From Lachnospiraceae bacterium (GTDB lineage: Bacteria; Bacillota; Clostridia; Lachnospirales; Lachnospiraceae), in contig JAUNDD010000006.1 of assembly GCA_030526245.1 (NCBI GenBank), positions 1-64,000 on the forward strand: DNA of 64,000 bases. The letters are read 5' to 3'. Both the position numbers and the translations under genes were made by a program. The notes beneath the pieces are model-generated. The model ran no database searches. It was not told the DNA's origin and saw only the letters and a program-made list of their open reading frames with translations. This document shows positions 34,062 through 43,740 of this stretch, in pieces (the stretch's first letter is position 1; each line of letters opens with the position of its first letter).

Positions 34062-34742
34062 TCACCACCGGGGCGTGTCACTGGATTCGATCACCAGCAA
34101 AATGCCCTCCTCAAACCGGATCTTTGCCTCCTCCTGCTCGATCTCATTGCTGATTCCCAGGCTTCCCACGCAATCCAGCGTGAAATCCTCCAGTCCGTAC
34201 TTAAAGCCGGTCAGGGTCAGTCCCCGCACCGGGCCGTCATAGGAGAGCAGGGATACATAGGAGCCCCACTGCTCGCTTTTTTTCAGTGTCAGCGGTCCGT
34301 CGATCAGCCGAATCCGGTTATACGGATCCAGGATCCGTGCCTCGATTCCCTGCTGCATCAGCAGATTTAGCACCTGGATATTGCCCAGCACATGATCCAG
34401 CCGGGTGCCGGTACCTCCCAGGATGGTGATATCCCGGCAGCCCCGCTGGGCGGCCAGTGAAACGGCAATCTGGGTATCCGTCCAGTCCTTTTCCGGCTGA
34501 AAACGGCGGATCAGCACCTGCTCATCCTGCTCGTACTCCTCCAGAATCTGTGCCCCGGCGGAATCAAAATCCCCCACGATACAGTCCACGCGGATCCCGT
34601 TCTCTCTGCAGAAGACCAGCCCCCGGTCCGCCGCAATGATCTGACTTTCTTTCTCTTCCCGCAAACAGCGGAGGGCAAAATCGCGATCGATCCGCCCTCC
34701 GCTGATAATGACGGCTTTCTTACATGCTTCCAGCCTGCTCAT
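34062..34742 (-). CDS. thiN: Thiamine diphosphokinase
   Basis: The 226-residue enzyme transfers diphosphate from ATP to thiamine. The N-terminal AADRGLVFCRENGIRVDCIVGDFDS and the later GGTGTRLDHVLGN are the catalytic-domain motifs; the C-terminal beta domain binds thiamine. It is the last gene of the housekeeping run prkC-rsgA-rpe-thiN, its normal position in Clostridia. Its product is the cofactor of the split transketolase encoded in the window. Confidence 0.93.
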   Translation of the reverse strand: MSRLEACKKAVIISGGRIDRDFALRCLREEKESQIIAADRGLVFCRENGIRVDCIVGDFDSAGAQILEEYEQDEQVLIRRFQPEKDWTDTQIAVSLAAQRGCRDITILGGTGTRLDHVLGNIQVLNLLMQQGIEARILDPYNRIRLIDGPLTLKKSEQWGSYVSLLSYDGPVRGLTLTGFKYGLEDFTLDCVGSLGISNEIEQEEAKIRFEEGILLVIESSDTPRW

Positions 34743-34774
34743 ACTTTTCTGTCCTCATTCCCCTTGCTCTGTGG

Positions 34775-35434
34775 TTACTTTTCAAAGGCCTCCAGAAACG
34801 CTCTGGTGTTGGCCGCGATATCGCCCTTGCCAAACACCGCCGAGCCGGCCACGATCACGTTGGCCCCGGCCTCCAGCACCTGATCCAGGGTACTCATATT
34901 GATGCCGCCGTCCACCTCGATGTCGATGTGACGTCCCTCCTGCTCCAGCTTACTGCGAAGCTGCCGGATCTTGTCCGTCATGCAGGGGATATATTTCTGG
35001 CCGCCAAAGCCCGGATTCACACTCATCAGCAGGATCATATCCAGTCGATCCAGCACATGATCCAGCACGCACAGCGGGGTGGAGGGATTTAATGCCACGG
35101 CTGCCTTTTTACCACACAGCCGGATCATCTCCAGGGCCCGGTCCAGATGCCTGGTGGCTTCCGCATGGACCGTGATGATGTCCGCGCCGCAGGCGGCAAA
35201 CTCCTCGATGTAGCGCTCCGGGTTCTCCACCATCAGATGCACATCAAAGACCAGATTCGACTTCGGACGCAGGGATTTGATGATCGGCATTCCAAAGGAG
35301 ATGCTCGGCACAAACAGTCCGTCCATCACATCGATATGCAGGTACTGCGTTCCGGCCTGTTCCGTTTCCGCAACCTGTTCTCCCAGCTTTGTAAAATCAC
35401 AGGATAAAATAGAAGGTGCCAGTTTTCTTTCCAT
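34775..35434 (-). CDS. rpe: Ribulose-phosphate 3-epimerase
   Basis: The 219-residue TIM barrel interconverts ribulose-5-phosphate and xylulose-5-phosphate. LAPSILSCDFTKLGEQV, HIDVMDGLFVPSISFG and VNPGFGGQKYIP carry the metal and phosphate ligands. The ATG is preceded by AAAGGATC. It links the pentose operon product to transketolase. Confidence 0.96.
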   Translation of the reverse strand: MERKLAPSILSCDFTKLGEQVAETEQAGTQYLHIDVMDGLFVPSISFGMPIIKSLRPKSNLVFDVHLMVENPERYIEEFAACGADIITVHAEATRHLDRALEMIRLCGKKAAVALNPSTPLCVLDHVLDRLDMILLMSVNPGFGGQKYIPCMTDKIRQLRSKLEQEGRHIDIEVDGGINMSTLDQVLEAGANVIVAGSAVFGKGDIAANTRAFLEAFEK

Positions 35435-35493
35435 GACTCACTTGATCCTTTCAAAAATCCGTTTAAGGTACTAAAACAGGATGCCGGCCGGCC

Positions 35494-36372
35494 TCAGTAT
35501 CGTTTCTGATCCCTGAGCTCCTGCAGAATCTGCAGATAGCTCTCATACCGGCTCTCCGGGATCTCTCCCGCCGCCAGCGCATCCTTCACGCCGCATTTCG
35601 GCTCCGACACGTGCATGCAGTCCGGATAGAAGCAGGTATCGGCATGCTGCCGAAACTCCGGAAAATGCTCCTTCAGTTCAGACACCGGAACCTCGTTTAG
35701 ATACAGGCTGGAAAAGCCGGGCGTATCCAGGAAATAGGTGTCCCTGCGGATCCACACCAGCTGTGTATGCCGGGTGGTCTGCTTTCCACGCTCGATCTTC
35801 CGGCTGATCTCTCCCACCTCCATCTGCGCCTCCGGCTGCAGATAGTTGGTCAGGGAGGATTTACCCACACCGGAGGGACCGGCCACCACCGTGGTCTTTC
35901 CTTCCAGCTCCCGCTGCAGCTCCTCCAGTCCGATCCCCTCCTTGACGGAGATGGGCAGGACCCGGCAGCCGCAGCTGCGGTAGATTCCGGTCAGGCGCTC
36001 CTGCTCCGCCTCATCCACCAGATCCGTTTTATTAAAGCAGATCAGGGTATCGATGTTCTGCCGGTCCATGTAGATCAGGAACCGGTCCAGCAAATTCAGA
36101 TTCGGCACCGGTCCGGTGCAGGCAAATACCACCAGCGCCTGGTCCACATTGGCCACCGCCGGCCGGATCAGCTGGTTGCGCCGTTCCAGGATCTGGTCCA
36201 GGCTTCCTTTTTTCTGCTCCTCCTCCGTTACCGAGATCTCCACGAGATCGCCCACTAAAGGTTTATTCTTCTCTTTCCGGAAGATCCCCCGGGCCCGGCA
36301 CTCGTATACGCCGCTGCCCTCCACAAAGATATAATAGAAGCCTCCGACTCCTCGAATAATTCTTCCCGTCAT
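35494..36372 (-). CDS. rsgA: Small ribosomal subunit biogenesis GTPase RsgA
   Basis: The 292-residue protein has an OB-fold, the circularly permuted GTPase (FNKTDLVDEA before GPSGVGKSSLTNYL, then DTPGFSSL) and the zinc site CFYPDCMHVSEPKCGVKDA. It checks late 30S maturation. Its ATG overlaps the prkC stop by four bases (ATGA), so the two are coupled. Confidence 0.96.
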   Translation of the reverse strand: MTGRIIRGVGGFYYIFVEGSGVYECRARGIFRKEKNKPLVGDLVEISVTEEEQKKGSLDQILERRNQLIRPAVANVDQALVVFACTGPVPNLNLLDRFLIYMDRQNIDTLICFNKTDLVDEAEQERLTGIYRSCGCRVLPISVKEGIGLEELQRELEGKTTVVAGPSGVGKSSLTNYLQPEAQMEVGEISRKIERGKQTTRHTQLVWIRRDTYFLDTPGFSSLYLNEVPVSELKEHFPEFRQHADTCFYPDCMHVSEPKCGVKDALAAGEIPESRYESYLQILQELRDQKRY

Positions 36373-38651
36373 TCCTGCTCCGCTTCAAATTTGACACCGT
36401 CATACTGTGTCGTTCCCATCACTTCTCCGGTTCCGGCTGCCAGCGTATACACGTATACCGTGCCGGTGGTTTCTCCAGGTTCTCCTTCCACGCTCAGGAA
36501 GAAGGGGAACTCGGTGGTTCCTTCAAACACGGTCGTCGTCGTCTCTCCCTGGGTCAATACGATGCGAACCGGCTCTCCGTTCCAGTTTTCCGGGGCGCTC
36601 AGCTGGACATAGCACTTCCAGACCTCGTCCTCCACGCTCTCCTGACCGCTCTGTCCCGGTGCGCCGGCACTGGCCGTCAGCGTTACCGAGCTGCCGGTCT
36701 GTACCAGCGTGCCCGGTACAATATCCTGGGAGATGACCAGCCCCTTGGCCACGGTATCGCTGCTCTCCTCCGAAATATACACGTACAATCCCAGATTGGT
36801 CAGCGCCGCCCGGGCATCCTCCACGTAGTGGTCCACCACCCCGGGCACCTCCACCATGGCCGAGGTATTACCCTGGCTCACGTAGATCGTTACGGTGGAG
36901 CCCGACGCCACATCCGAACCGGCTCCGGGGTTGGTGGTGATCACATGGCCTGACTCCACGGTATCGCTGTATCGGGTGGTATCCACGCTCACCAAAAGGC
37001 CCATGCCCGTCAGGGCATTATTCGCTTCCTCCTGGGTCAAGTTTTCCAGCGGCGGCACCTTCAGGGTATTGGAATTGCCGCTGCTGATGGAGTAACCGAT
37101 GCGGGAGCCTACCTCCACCGAGGTACCGGCCTCCACGCTCTGGGCCACTACCAGCCCCTTGGCATAGGTGGAAGGCACCTCACCCTGGAATACATACTCC
37201 AGATTCAGATCCGTCAGCATCTTCTGCGCTGCGGCCTCCTCCTGCTCCAGAAGCTTGGGTACGGTCACCAGACCTGTGGAAACGCCGGAAACCGACGGAT
37301 CCGTACCGGCGGAGCCGATTCCGCCGCCAAACAGACCGATGGAGCGGGCCAGGATGCCCAGAATGACCAGCACCACGCTGACCGCTGCCACCACGCCGGT
37401 TATGATCAGGATCTTTTCCAGCCGGGTATTGTGAACCGTCCGGCGGCGCGGTGTCTTTCCGCGGACCGGCTGATCCCAGGAATCCTCTTCAAACCCGGGC
37501 TCTCCGTATTCGTACTCATCATCCGGAAACTCCTCAAAGGGATCATAGGGCGGCAGATCCAACGGGCTGTCACCGACCGGCTGCGGATCCCGGCTGCGCC
37601 GCACATTCTGATAGCCGGTGTTCTGATAATAGCTGCCGCTGTAGGCGCTGCCCCGCCCTTCTTCCACCGATGCGATCCCCGGTGCGATCCCCAGGGAGCC
37701 CGCCGCACCCGTATCCATATTCGGATCATAGCTCGGCAGGGTGGAATTCTTGATCTGGTTGACCTCCTCCTTGGAAAGGAGCACCGTCTGGGCGGTTCGA
37801 TCCACCGTGGGGATGACCACAAAGTCACCATCCGGGTTCACCAAAGACTCCTTCAGATCCCGAATCACCTCCGCCATGTTATTGTAGCGCCGATCCGGAC
37901 TCTTCTGGGTACACTTCATGACGATCTGCTCGGTGCTGAGCGGTACCTCCGGCGAAAGCCGGCAGGGACTGGGCATTTCCTCCTGCATATGCTTCAGCGC
38001 CACCTCCACTGCCGTATCCCCGTCATAGGGAACCCGGCCGGTGAGCATTTCATACAGGGTGATACCCATGGAATAGATATCGCTCTTGGCATCGCTGTAG
38101 CCGCCCCTGGTCTGCTCCGGAGAGCTGTAATGCACCGAGCCCATGGCACTGGAATTGATGGTTTTGGAGGACGCGGCCCGGGCAATGCCGAAGTCCGCGA
38201 TCTTCACCTTGCCGTTCAGAGAAATAATGATATTCTCCGGCTTCACATCCCGGTGCACGATTTCATTGTTATGGGCCGTTTCCAGGCCGGCCGCCACCTG
38301 CAGCGCAATGCTGGTGGCCTCACGGACGGAAAGCTTCCCTTTTTTTCCTATGTAGTTTTTCAGACTGATGCCCTCCACCAGCTCCATCACAATGAAGTTG
38401 ATGCCCTGGTCCTCGCCCACATCGTACACATTGACAATGTTCGGATGGGACAGACCGGCGGCCGACTGGGCCTCCACTCTGAATTTGGACAGAAATTCCT
38501 TGTCCTCACGAAATTCCTGCTTTAAAACCTTCACCGCCACAAACCGGTTCAGCTTGTGATCCTTGGCCTTGTAGACATCTGCCATGCCTCCGGACCCGAT
38601 GCGGCTTACAATTTCATATCGATTTTGTAAAAATGCTCCTGTCTTCAGCAT
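36369..38651 (-). CDS. prkC: Serine/threonine protein kinase with PASTA domains
   Basis: The 760-residue membrane kinase has an N-terminal Hanks-type domain (GSGGMADVYKAK, AVKVLKQ, HRDVKPENIII, DFGIARA), a proline/acid-rich linker, one membrane helix near residue 420, and three PASTA domains outside (starting about residues 455, 525 and 590). The extra C-terminal domain of about 90 residues has no clear family. PASTA domains bind peptidoglycan fragments, so the kinase links wall state to growth. It is transcribed directly after the cognate phosphatase gene (two bases between them). Confidence 0.96.
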   Translation of the reverse strand: MLKTGAFLQNRYEIVSRIGSGGMADVYKAKDHKLNRFVAVKVLKQEFREDKEFLSKFRVEAQSAAGLSHPNIVNVYDVGEDQGINFIVMELVEGISLKNYIGKKGKLSVREATSIALQVAAGLETAHNNEIVHRDVKPENIIISLNGKVKIADFGIARAASSKTINSSAMGSVHYSSPEQTRGGYSDAKSDIYSMGITLYEMLTGRVPYDGDTAVEVALKHMQEEMPSPCRLSPEVPLSTEQIVMKCTQKSPDRRYNNMAEVIRDLKESLVNPDGDFVVIPTVDRTAQTVLLSKEEVNQIKNSTLPSYDPNMDTGAAGSLGIAPGIASVEEGRGSAYSGSYYQNTGYQNVRRSRDPQPVGDSPLDLPPYDPFEEFPDDEYEYGEPGFEEDSWDQPVRGKTPRRRTVHNTRLEKILIITGVVAAVSVVLVILGILARSIGLFGGGIGSAGTDPSVSGVSTGLVTVPKLLEQEEAAAQKMLTDLNLEYVFQGEVPSTYAKGLVVAQSVEAGTSVEVGSRIGYSISSGNSNTLKVPPLENLTQEEANNALTGMGLLVSVDTTRYSDTVESGHVITTNPGAGSDVASGSTVTIYVSQGNTSAMVEVPGVVDHYVEDARAALTNLGLYVYISEESSDTVAKGLVISQDIVPGTLVQTGSSVTLTASAGAPGQSGQESVEDEVWKCYVQLSAPENWNGEPVRIVLTQGETTTTVFEGTTEFPFFLSVEGEPGETTGTVYVYTLAAGTGEVMGTTQYDGVKFEAEQE

Positions 38652-38653
38652 AG

Positions 38654-39385
38654 TCAGTCTCCGCTTCCAACGCGGATCAGGATAACCGAAATATTATCCG
38701 CTCCGCCATTCAGATTCGCTGCTTCAATCAGTTTCCTGCCAGCCGTCTCCAGCTCCGGCTCGCTCTGCAGAATCTCCAGAATCTGCTCATCCTCCACCAT
38801 ATTGGTGAGGCCGTCCGAGCAGAGGAGAACGATCTCTCCCTCCTGCACCGTCACATCAAACAGATCGGCTCTCACCGTGCTGCGGGCCCCGATAGCCCGG
38901 GTGATCACATTCTTTTCCGGATGATTCTGGGCCTGGGATCTGGCCAGTTCGCCCCGGCGCACCATCTCCTCCACCAGAGAATGATCCCGTGTGATCTGCT
39001 GGATCTGCTCGCCCACGATATACAGCCGGCTGTCCCCCACGTTGAGCAGGTACAGACAGTCCTCCTCCAGCGTACAGGCCACCAGGGTGGTGCCCATACC
39101 TGCAAAGCTCTTGTCGCTTCCGGCCTTCTCCGCCACTGCCTGATTGGCAGCCAAAACAGCGGAGTCCAGGATCCTGATCGGACTGCCCTCCGCTGCACTT
39201 TCAATATGATCTACCATTGACTCAACCGCCAGGCGGGAAGCGATCTCTCCCGCATTGTGGCCGCCCATGCCGTCTGCCACGATGAACAGATTTTTCAGCG
39301 GTCCCACGGACTGCTGGGAGGCATAGACAAAATCCTCATTCAGGCTGCGTTTTCTGCCAACGTCTGTCTGACAATATGATACCAT
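38654..39385 (-). CDS. prpC: PP2C-type protein phosphatase
   Basis: A 243-residue metal-dependent Ser/Thr phosphatase. VGRKRSLNEDFV, FIVADGMGGHNAGE and LLCSDGLTNMVED supply the acidic metal ligands. It reverses phosphorylation by PrkC. The gene order prpC-prkC-rsgA is standard in Firmicutes. Confidence 0.95.
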   Translation of the reverse strand: MVSYCQTDVGRKRSLNEDFVYASQQSVGPLKNLFIVADGMGGHNAGEIASRLAVESMVDHIESAAEGSPIRILDSAVLAANQAVAEKAGSDKSFAGMGTTLVACTLEEDCLYLLNVGDSRLYIVGEQIQQITRDHSLVEEMVRRGELARSQAQNHPEKNVITRAIGARSTVRADLFDVTVQEGEIVLLCSDGLTNMVEDEQILEILQSEPELETAGRKLIEAANLNGGADNISVILIRVGSGD

Positions 39386-39420
39386 CTATCAGGTTTTCCC
39401 TTTCCCGGTTCGGCCGGCCC

Positions 39421-40518
39421 CTATTCCTCCGGCAGCACATCCGCCCGGGAAGCCGCAGCCTCCGGACTGCCCGTTTCGCCGTGCGTCTCATTCCAGCTGC
39501 GCCTCAGCTGTCCGCAGGCTCCGCTGATATCCGAACCCATTTCTCTCCTAATAGTAACATTTATTCCGCTTTTTTCAAGTTTATTCTGGAACGCCAGCAC
39601 CGCCCGGCGATCCGGCCGGACATAATCCCGCTCCCGGATCGGGTTCACCGGAATCAGGTTGACGTGACCGTGCAGCGGACGGATCAGAGCCGCCAGCTCC
39701 CTGGCATCCTCATCCGTATCGTTCACCCCCGCCACCAGGGAATACTCAAAGGTAAGTCGCCGGCCGGTACTCTCCTGATAGATCCGGCAGCTTTCCAGCA
39801 CCTGGTGAATGTCATACTTTCTGGCGATGGGCATCAGCGCCTCCCTCTTTTTCTGATTGGAGGCATGCAGCGACAGAGCCAGGGTGATCTGCAGCTTTTC
39901 CTTTGCCAGCTCCTCGATCTTCTCGGCCAGACCGCAGGTGGATACCGTGATGTTACGCTGACTTAAGTTCAGTCCATCCTCACCGCTGAGGATCCGGATA
40001 AAGCGCACCAGCTGGTCATAGTTATCCAGCGGCTCTCCGGTTCCCATCACTACCACATGCGACACCCGTTCCCCGCTGATGCGGGTGATCCGGTAGATCT
40101 GGTCCAGCATCTCCGATGCCGTCAGATCCCGGATGCGGCCTCCGATGGTGGAGGCACAGAAGCGGCAGCCCATCCGGCAGCCGGCCTGGGAGGAAATGCA
40201 GACACTGTTGCCGAACTGATACTTCATCAGCACGCTCTCGATCACCGGCCCGTCCGGCAGGGCAAACAGGAACTTCTGGGTTCCGTCCACCTGGGAGGTC
40301 AGCACCTCCAGCGGCTTTAAGGTCCTAAGCTGCGTCGTTTCCGCCAGCCGGCTGCGCAGGGCCGCGGACAGATTGGTCATCTCCTCATAGCTTTCCGCCT
40401 GCTTCTGGTGCAGCCAGGAGTAGACCTGTTTCGCACGGAACTTTTTCTCGCCCAGCTCCAGGAAATACGCCTCCAGCTCAGGCAGGGTCATGGACTTGAT
40501 GTCCGGTTTCATCTGCAT
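39421..40518 (-). CDS. rlmN: 23S rRNA (adenine-2503-C2)-methyltransferase
   Basis: A 365-residue radical SAM enzyme. GCRMGCRFCAST is the iron-sulphur motif, GEPLDN binds SAM, and CGQLR near the end holds the catalytic Cys. It methylates 23S rRNA and some tRNAs. ATG 40518 follows AGGTGG; a GTG 12 bases upstream is possible. The C-terminal EAAASRADVLPEE tail is an extension. It starts 17 bases after the rsmB stop. Confidence 0.96.
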   Translation of the reverse strand: MQMKPDIKSMTLPELEAYFLELGEKKFRAKQVYSWLHQKQAESYEEMTNLSAALRSRLAETTQLRTLKPLEVLTSQVDGTQKFLFALPDGPVIESVLMKYQFGNSVCISSQAGCRMGCRFCASTIGGRIRDLTASEMLDQIYRITRISGERVSHVVVMGTGEPLDNYDQLVRFIRILSGEDGLNLSQRNITVSTCGLAEKIEELAKEKLQITLALSLHASNQKKREALMPIARKYDIHQVLESCRIYQESTGRRLTFEYSLVAGVNDTDEDARELAALIRPLHGHVNLIPVNPIRERDYVRPDRRAVLAFQNKLEKSGINVTIRREMGSDISGACGQLRRSWNETHGETGSPEAAASRADVLPEE

Positions 40519-40535
40519 ATCGTTTTCCACCTATC

Positions 40536-41891
40536 CTATTTCAGTCGTCTCAGACGGGCAATAAAGAAGCCGTCCGTCTGATGTACCCCCGGCAGCAGCT
40601 GAATATAGCCGCCCCGGGTCGTCTTGCTCCGCAGCTGCTCCGGAATGTAGGAGTCAATGCTCTCCAGCTTGAACGGAAAATACTCCAGGAACCACTGCAG
40701 ATTCTTCTGATTCTCATCGGCTCCGATGGTACAGGTGCTGTAGATCAGCACACCGCCGGGCTTGACGTACTCCTGCACCACATGCAGGATCTTCCGCTGC
40801 AGCCGGACGATCTCATCCTGCCGGGCCTGGGTCATCTTGTATTTGATATCCTGCTTGCGGCCGATCACACCCAGACCGGAGCAGGGCACATCCGCCAGCA
40901 CGATATCCGCCTTGCCCACGCTGTCCGGATCCTTCACCGTGGCGTCCATCACCACCGCGCGCACATTGGCATCGCCGTACTTTTCAAAGGATTCGGTCAT
41001 CATCCGCACCTTGCCCTCAGAAATATCCCGGGCTTCCACCAGGCCGCTGCTCCGCAGCTTCTCCGCCAGGTGCAGGCTCTTGCCCCCCGGCGCTGCGCAG
41101 ACATCCAGGCAGATGCTGCCCCAGTTCGGCGCTGCGATCTCCGCCACCAGCATGGAGCTGACATCCTGCACCCGGATCCAGTCCTTCTTAAAGGCCTCAA
41201 TGGCCTGCAGGTAATTGTAGCCGCTCAGCTCCAGCGCATAGTCCAGATAGGGGTGCTGCTTTACCACCACGCCCTGGGCTTCCAGGGAGGCCACGATCTC
41301 TTCCTTGGAGGCCTTGCTCAGGTTGCAGCGCACCGTCGTATCCTTTGTCTCATGAAAGCTGCGGCAGATCTTTTCCACGGTCTCCGCCCCGAACTGATCC
41401 AGCCATTTTTCCAGGATCCATACCGGCATGGAGTAGACCACCGACAGGTAGTAGAGGGGATCCTTCTGCGGATCCGGCCATTCCACCTGGTCCAATCCCC
41501 GGGCTACCGCCCTTAAAACACCGTTGACAAAGCCCTTCAGGTTGTAAAAGCCTCTTCTCTGAGCCAGCTTTACCGCCTCATTCACCACCGCCGAATCCGG
41601 CACGCTGTCCATGTACTTGAGCTGGTACACGGACATACGAAGCAGATTGCGGATCAGCGGCTTCATATTGTAGACAGGCACCTTCGTAAAGCACTCAATG
41701 ATATAGTCCAGCTGCAGCATGTACTCCAGCGTTCCCTCTGTCGTTCTGGAAATAAAGGCCCGGTCCCGTTTATCCAGATACTGATACTTTTCGAGCACCT
41801 GGCGCAGCGCGATATGGCTGTAGGCCTCCTCCTCTGTAATTTCCATTAATACTCCGAGAATGATCTCCCGTACATTGACTGTTCCCGACAC
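40536..41891 (-). CDS. rsmB: 16S rRNA (cytosine-967-C5)-methyltransferase
   Basis: A 451-residue protein with an NusB-like N-terminal domain (REIILGVLMEITEEEAYSHIALRQVLEKY) and a methyltransferase domain: CAAPGGKSLHLAEKL binds SAM, PCSGLG and STCTIG hold the catalytic Cys residues. The start is GTG after AGGAGG. It is in the translation run between fmt and rlmN. Confidence 0.96.
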   Translation of the reverse strand: MSGTVNVREIILGVLMEITEEEAYSHIALRQVLEKYQYLDKRDRAFISRTTEGTLEYMLQLDYIIECFTKVPVYNMKPLIRNLLRMSVYQLKYMDSVPDSAVVNEAVKLAQRRGFYNLKGFVNGVLRAVARGLDQVEWPDPQKDPLYYLSVVYSMPVWILEKWLDQFGAETVEKICRSFHETKDTTVRCNLSKASKEEIVASLEAQGVVVKQHPYLDYALELSGYNYLQAIEAFKKDWIRVQDVSSMLVAEIAAPNWGSICLDVCAAPGGKSLHLAEKLRSSGLVEARDISEGKVRMMTESFEKYGDANVRAVVMDATVKDPDSVGKADIVLADVPCSGLGVIGRKQDIKYKMTQARQDEIVRLQRKILHVVQEYVKPGGVLIYSTCTIGADENQKNLQWFLEYFPFKLESIDSYIPEQLRSKTTRGGYIQLLPGVHQTDGFFIARLRRLK

Positions 41892-42049
41892 GTGTGCCTC
41901 CTCCTTGGTGTTCTTGATCGTTGCATTTCATGCGGACCGATGCTCTTCCCGCTGCCCGGGGCCGGGCCGGCGATCCGCGTCTCTTCCTGCTGTCTCCCGC
42001 CCGGCAGAAACCAGCACAAAGATGATTCTATCTTCAGGCCATGCACCGC

Positions 42050-42997
42050 TTATCCCAGCAGCGTGCCTTTTTCGATATTCTGTCCGCGCAGGAAGGCCTC
42101 GGTCTCCATGCGCTTTTTGCCCTCCAGCTGCAGCTCCCGGATCTCCAGCAGTCCCTCGCCGGTCTGCACCAGCAGGGTCTTCTTATCCACCGCCACTACC
42201 GTTCCGGCTGCGGGACGCTCTCCCTCCGGCTGAGGGCAGACCGCACATTTCCAGAGCTTGAGCTGCTTTCCGTTCAGACGGGTGTAGGCACAGGGCCAGG
42301 GATTCAGTCCCCTCACCCGGCACTCGATCTTCTCCGCCGGCAGACTCCAGTCCACCAGTCCGTCCTGTTTCGTCAGCATGGCCGCATAGGCGGTGGGGCT
42401 CTCCTCCGGCTGAGGGGTCCAGGTAGCCCGTCCCTCCTCCAGACTCTGCAGCGTATGGATCAGAAGCTGCGCGCCGGCCTCGGTCATCTTGTCAAACAGA
42501 CTGCCGCCGGTCTCCTCCGGATCCAGCGGTACCACACAGGTCTCGATCATATCACCGGTGTCCAGGCCGGTGCCCATCTGCATGGTCGTCACGCCGGTCT
42601 CCTTTAATCCGTCGATCACCGCCCACTGGATGGGGGCCGCACCGCGGTAGGCCGGCAGCAGGGAGGCGTGCACATTGATGCAGCCAAAGGGAGCCAGCTC
42701 CAGGATCCGCTTCGGGATGATCTGCCCGTAGGCCGCCACCACGATCACATCCGGCTTTAAGGCCTCCAGCTGATCGATCACCTCCGGCTCCCGGATCTTC
42801 TCCGGCTGATAGACCGGCAGACCGGCCTCCAGTGCACAGGCCTTCACCGCCGTCGGCGTCAGAATGGCCTTGCGCCCCTGGGGCTTATCCGGCTGGGTAT
42901 ATACCGCCACCACCTCATACTCTGATCGGATCAATGCCTGCAGTGTTCCCACGGCAAAGTCCGGTGTTCCCATAAAAACGACTCTCGAAATCTTCAT
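42050..42997 (-). CDS. fmt: Methionyl-tRNA formyltransferase
   Basis: The 315-residue enzyme formylates initiator Met-tRNA. FMGTPDFAVGTLQAL, GCINVHASLLPAYRGAAPIQWA and GVTTMQMGTGLDTGD are family signatures. It lies between def and rsmB; the 158-base gap before rsmB holds no gene. A zinc-peptidase gene found there in some relatives is missing. Confidence 0.97.
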   Translation of the reverse strand: MKISRVVFMGTPDFAVGTLQALIRSEYEVVAVYTQPDKPQGRKAILTPTAVKACALEAGLPVYQPEKIREPEVIDQLEALKPDVIVVAAYGQIIPKRILELAPFGCINVHASLLPAYRGAAPIQWAVIDGLKETGVTTMQMGTGLDTGDMIETCVVPLDPEETGGSLFDKMTEAGAQLLIHTLQSLEEGRATWTPQPEESPTAYAAMLTKQDGLVDWSLPAEKIECRVRGLNPWPCAYTRLNGKQLKLWKCAVCPQPEGERPAAGTVVAVDKKTLLVQTGEGLLEIRELQLEGKKRMETEAFLRGQNIEKGTLLG

Positions 42998-43027
42998 GCA
43001 AAATCCTTTCGTGACCGCTGCTTACCC

Positions 43028-43098
43028 GGTTACCCTTCAGGCTTTTGCCGCCTATGCGGCAAAACACCTCGCGTGCTCAAACTTCCCAGGCGGTAACC
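43028..43098. repeat. 71-bp intergenic element exactly between def and fmt
   Basis: It begins GGTTACC and ends GGTAACC, ending one base before the def stop codon. Inside is the perfect dyad TTTTGCCGC-CTAT-GCGGCAAAA. On the mRNA it folds as a hairpin between two co-transcribed genes. Confidence 0.75.
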
Positions 43099-43599
43099 TT
43101 ACTCTTCCTCGTACTCGTCTTCGAAATCCTCTTCATCCTCTTCCGTAACGTCGTACAGCTCACCCTCTACCAGGGTCGTGTAGACCACGCCGTCCAGATG
43201 ATCCAGCTCGTGACAGATGGCACGGGCCAGCAGCTCGGTACCTTCGATCTCAAACTCCTGCATGTCCATATCCAGGGCAACAGCCTTGACTCTGGCCGGT
43301 CTGGTCACCGTTCCGAATTTGCCCGGCACGCTCAGGCAGCCCTCGCTGCCGGTCTGCTCACCCTCGGTCTCAATGATCCGGGGATTGATCATCACGATGG
43401 GACCCTCGCCCACATCGATGACCACGATCCGGCGCAGCACACCGACCTGGGGTGCTGCCAGGCCCACGCCCTGGGCGTCATTCATGGTCTCGATCATGTC
43501 CTCTACCAGCGTGCGCAGACGCGGTGTCATCTCCTTTACCTCCCTGCAGTTTTTCTCCAGGATGTCATCTCCCCAGGTTCTGATCTGTCTAAGTCCCAT
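43099..43599 (-). CDS. def: Peptide deformylase
   Basis: The 166-residue metalloenzyme removes the formyl group from nascent proteins. Motifs GVGLAAPQVG, EGCLSVP and HELDHLDG are present. The last 20 residues are almost entirely Glu and Asp, an unusual acidic tail. The gene pair def-fmt forms a functional unit. Confidence 0.96.
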   Translation of the reverse strand: MGLRQIRTWGDDILEKNCREVKEMTPRLRTLVEDMIETMNDAQGVGLAAPQVGVLRRIVVIDVGEGPIVMINPRIIETEGEQTGSEGCLSVPGKFGTVTRPARVKAVALDMDMQEFEIEGTELLARAICHELDHLDGVVYTTLVEGELYDVTEEDEEDFEDEYEEE

Positions 43600-43740
43600 T
43601 GTATCTCAACTTCCTCTCTATAAAAAACATGTCTGCTCCGTCCCCTGCGTACCGGGCCGCAAATGCGGCGGCTCACGATACAAGCTGCCGCTGCCTCCCC
43701 AAAGCCGGGCGTCCAACCGATCACGTTCCCATCCCGGGTA

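Noticed and set aside
41892..42049. Gene for the zinc metallopeptidase often found between fmt and rsmB
   Set aside because: Only 158 bases, with no open frame of the right composition.
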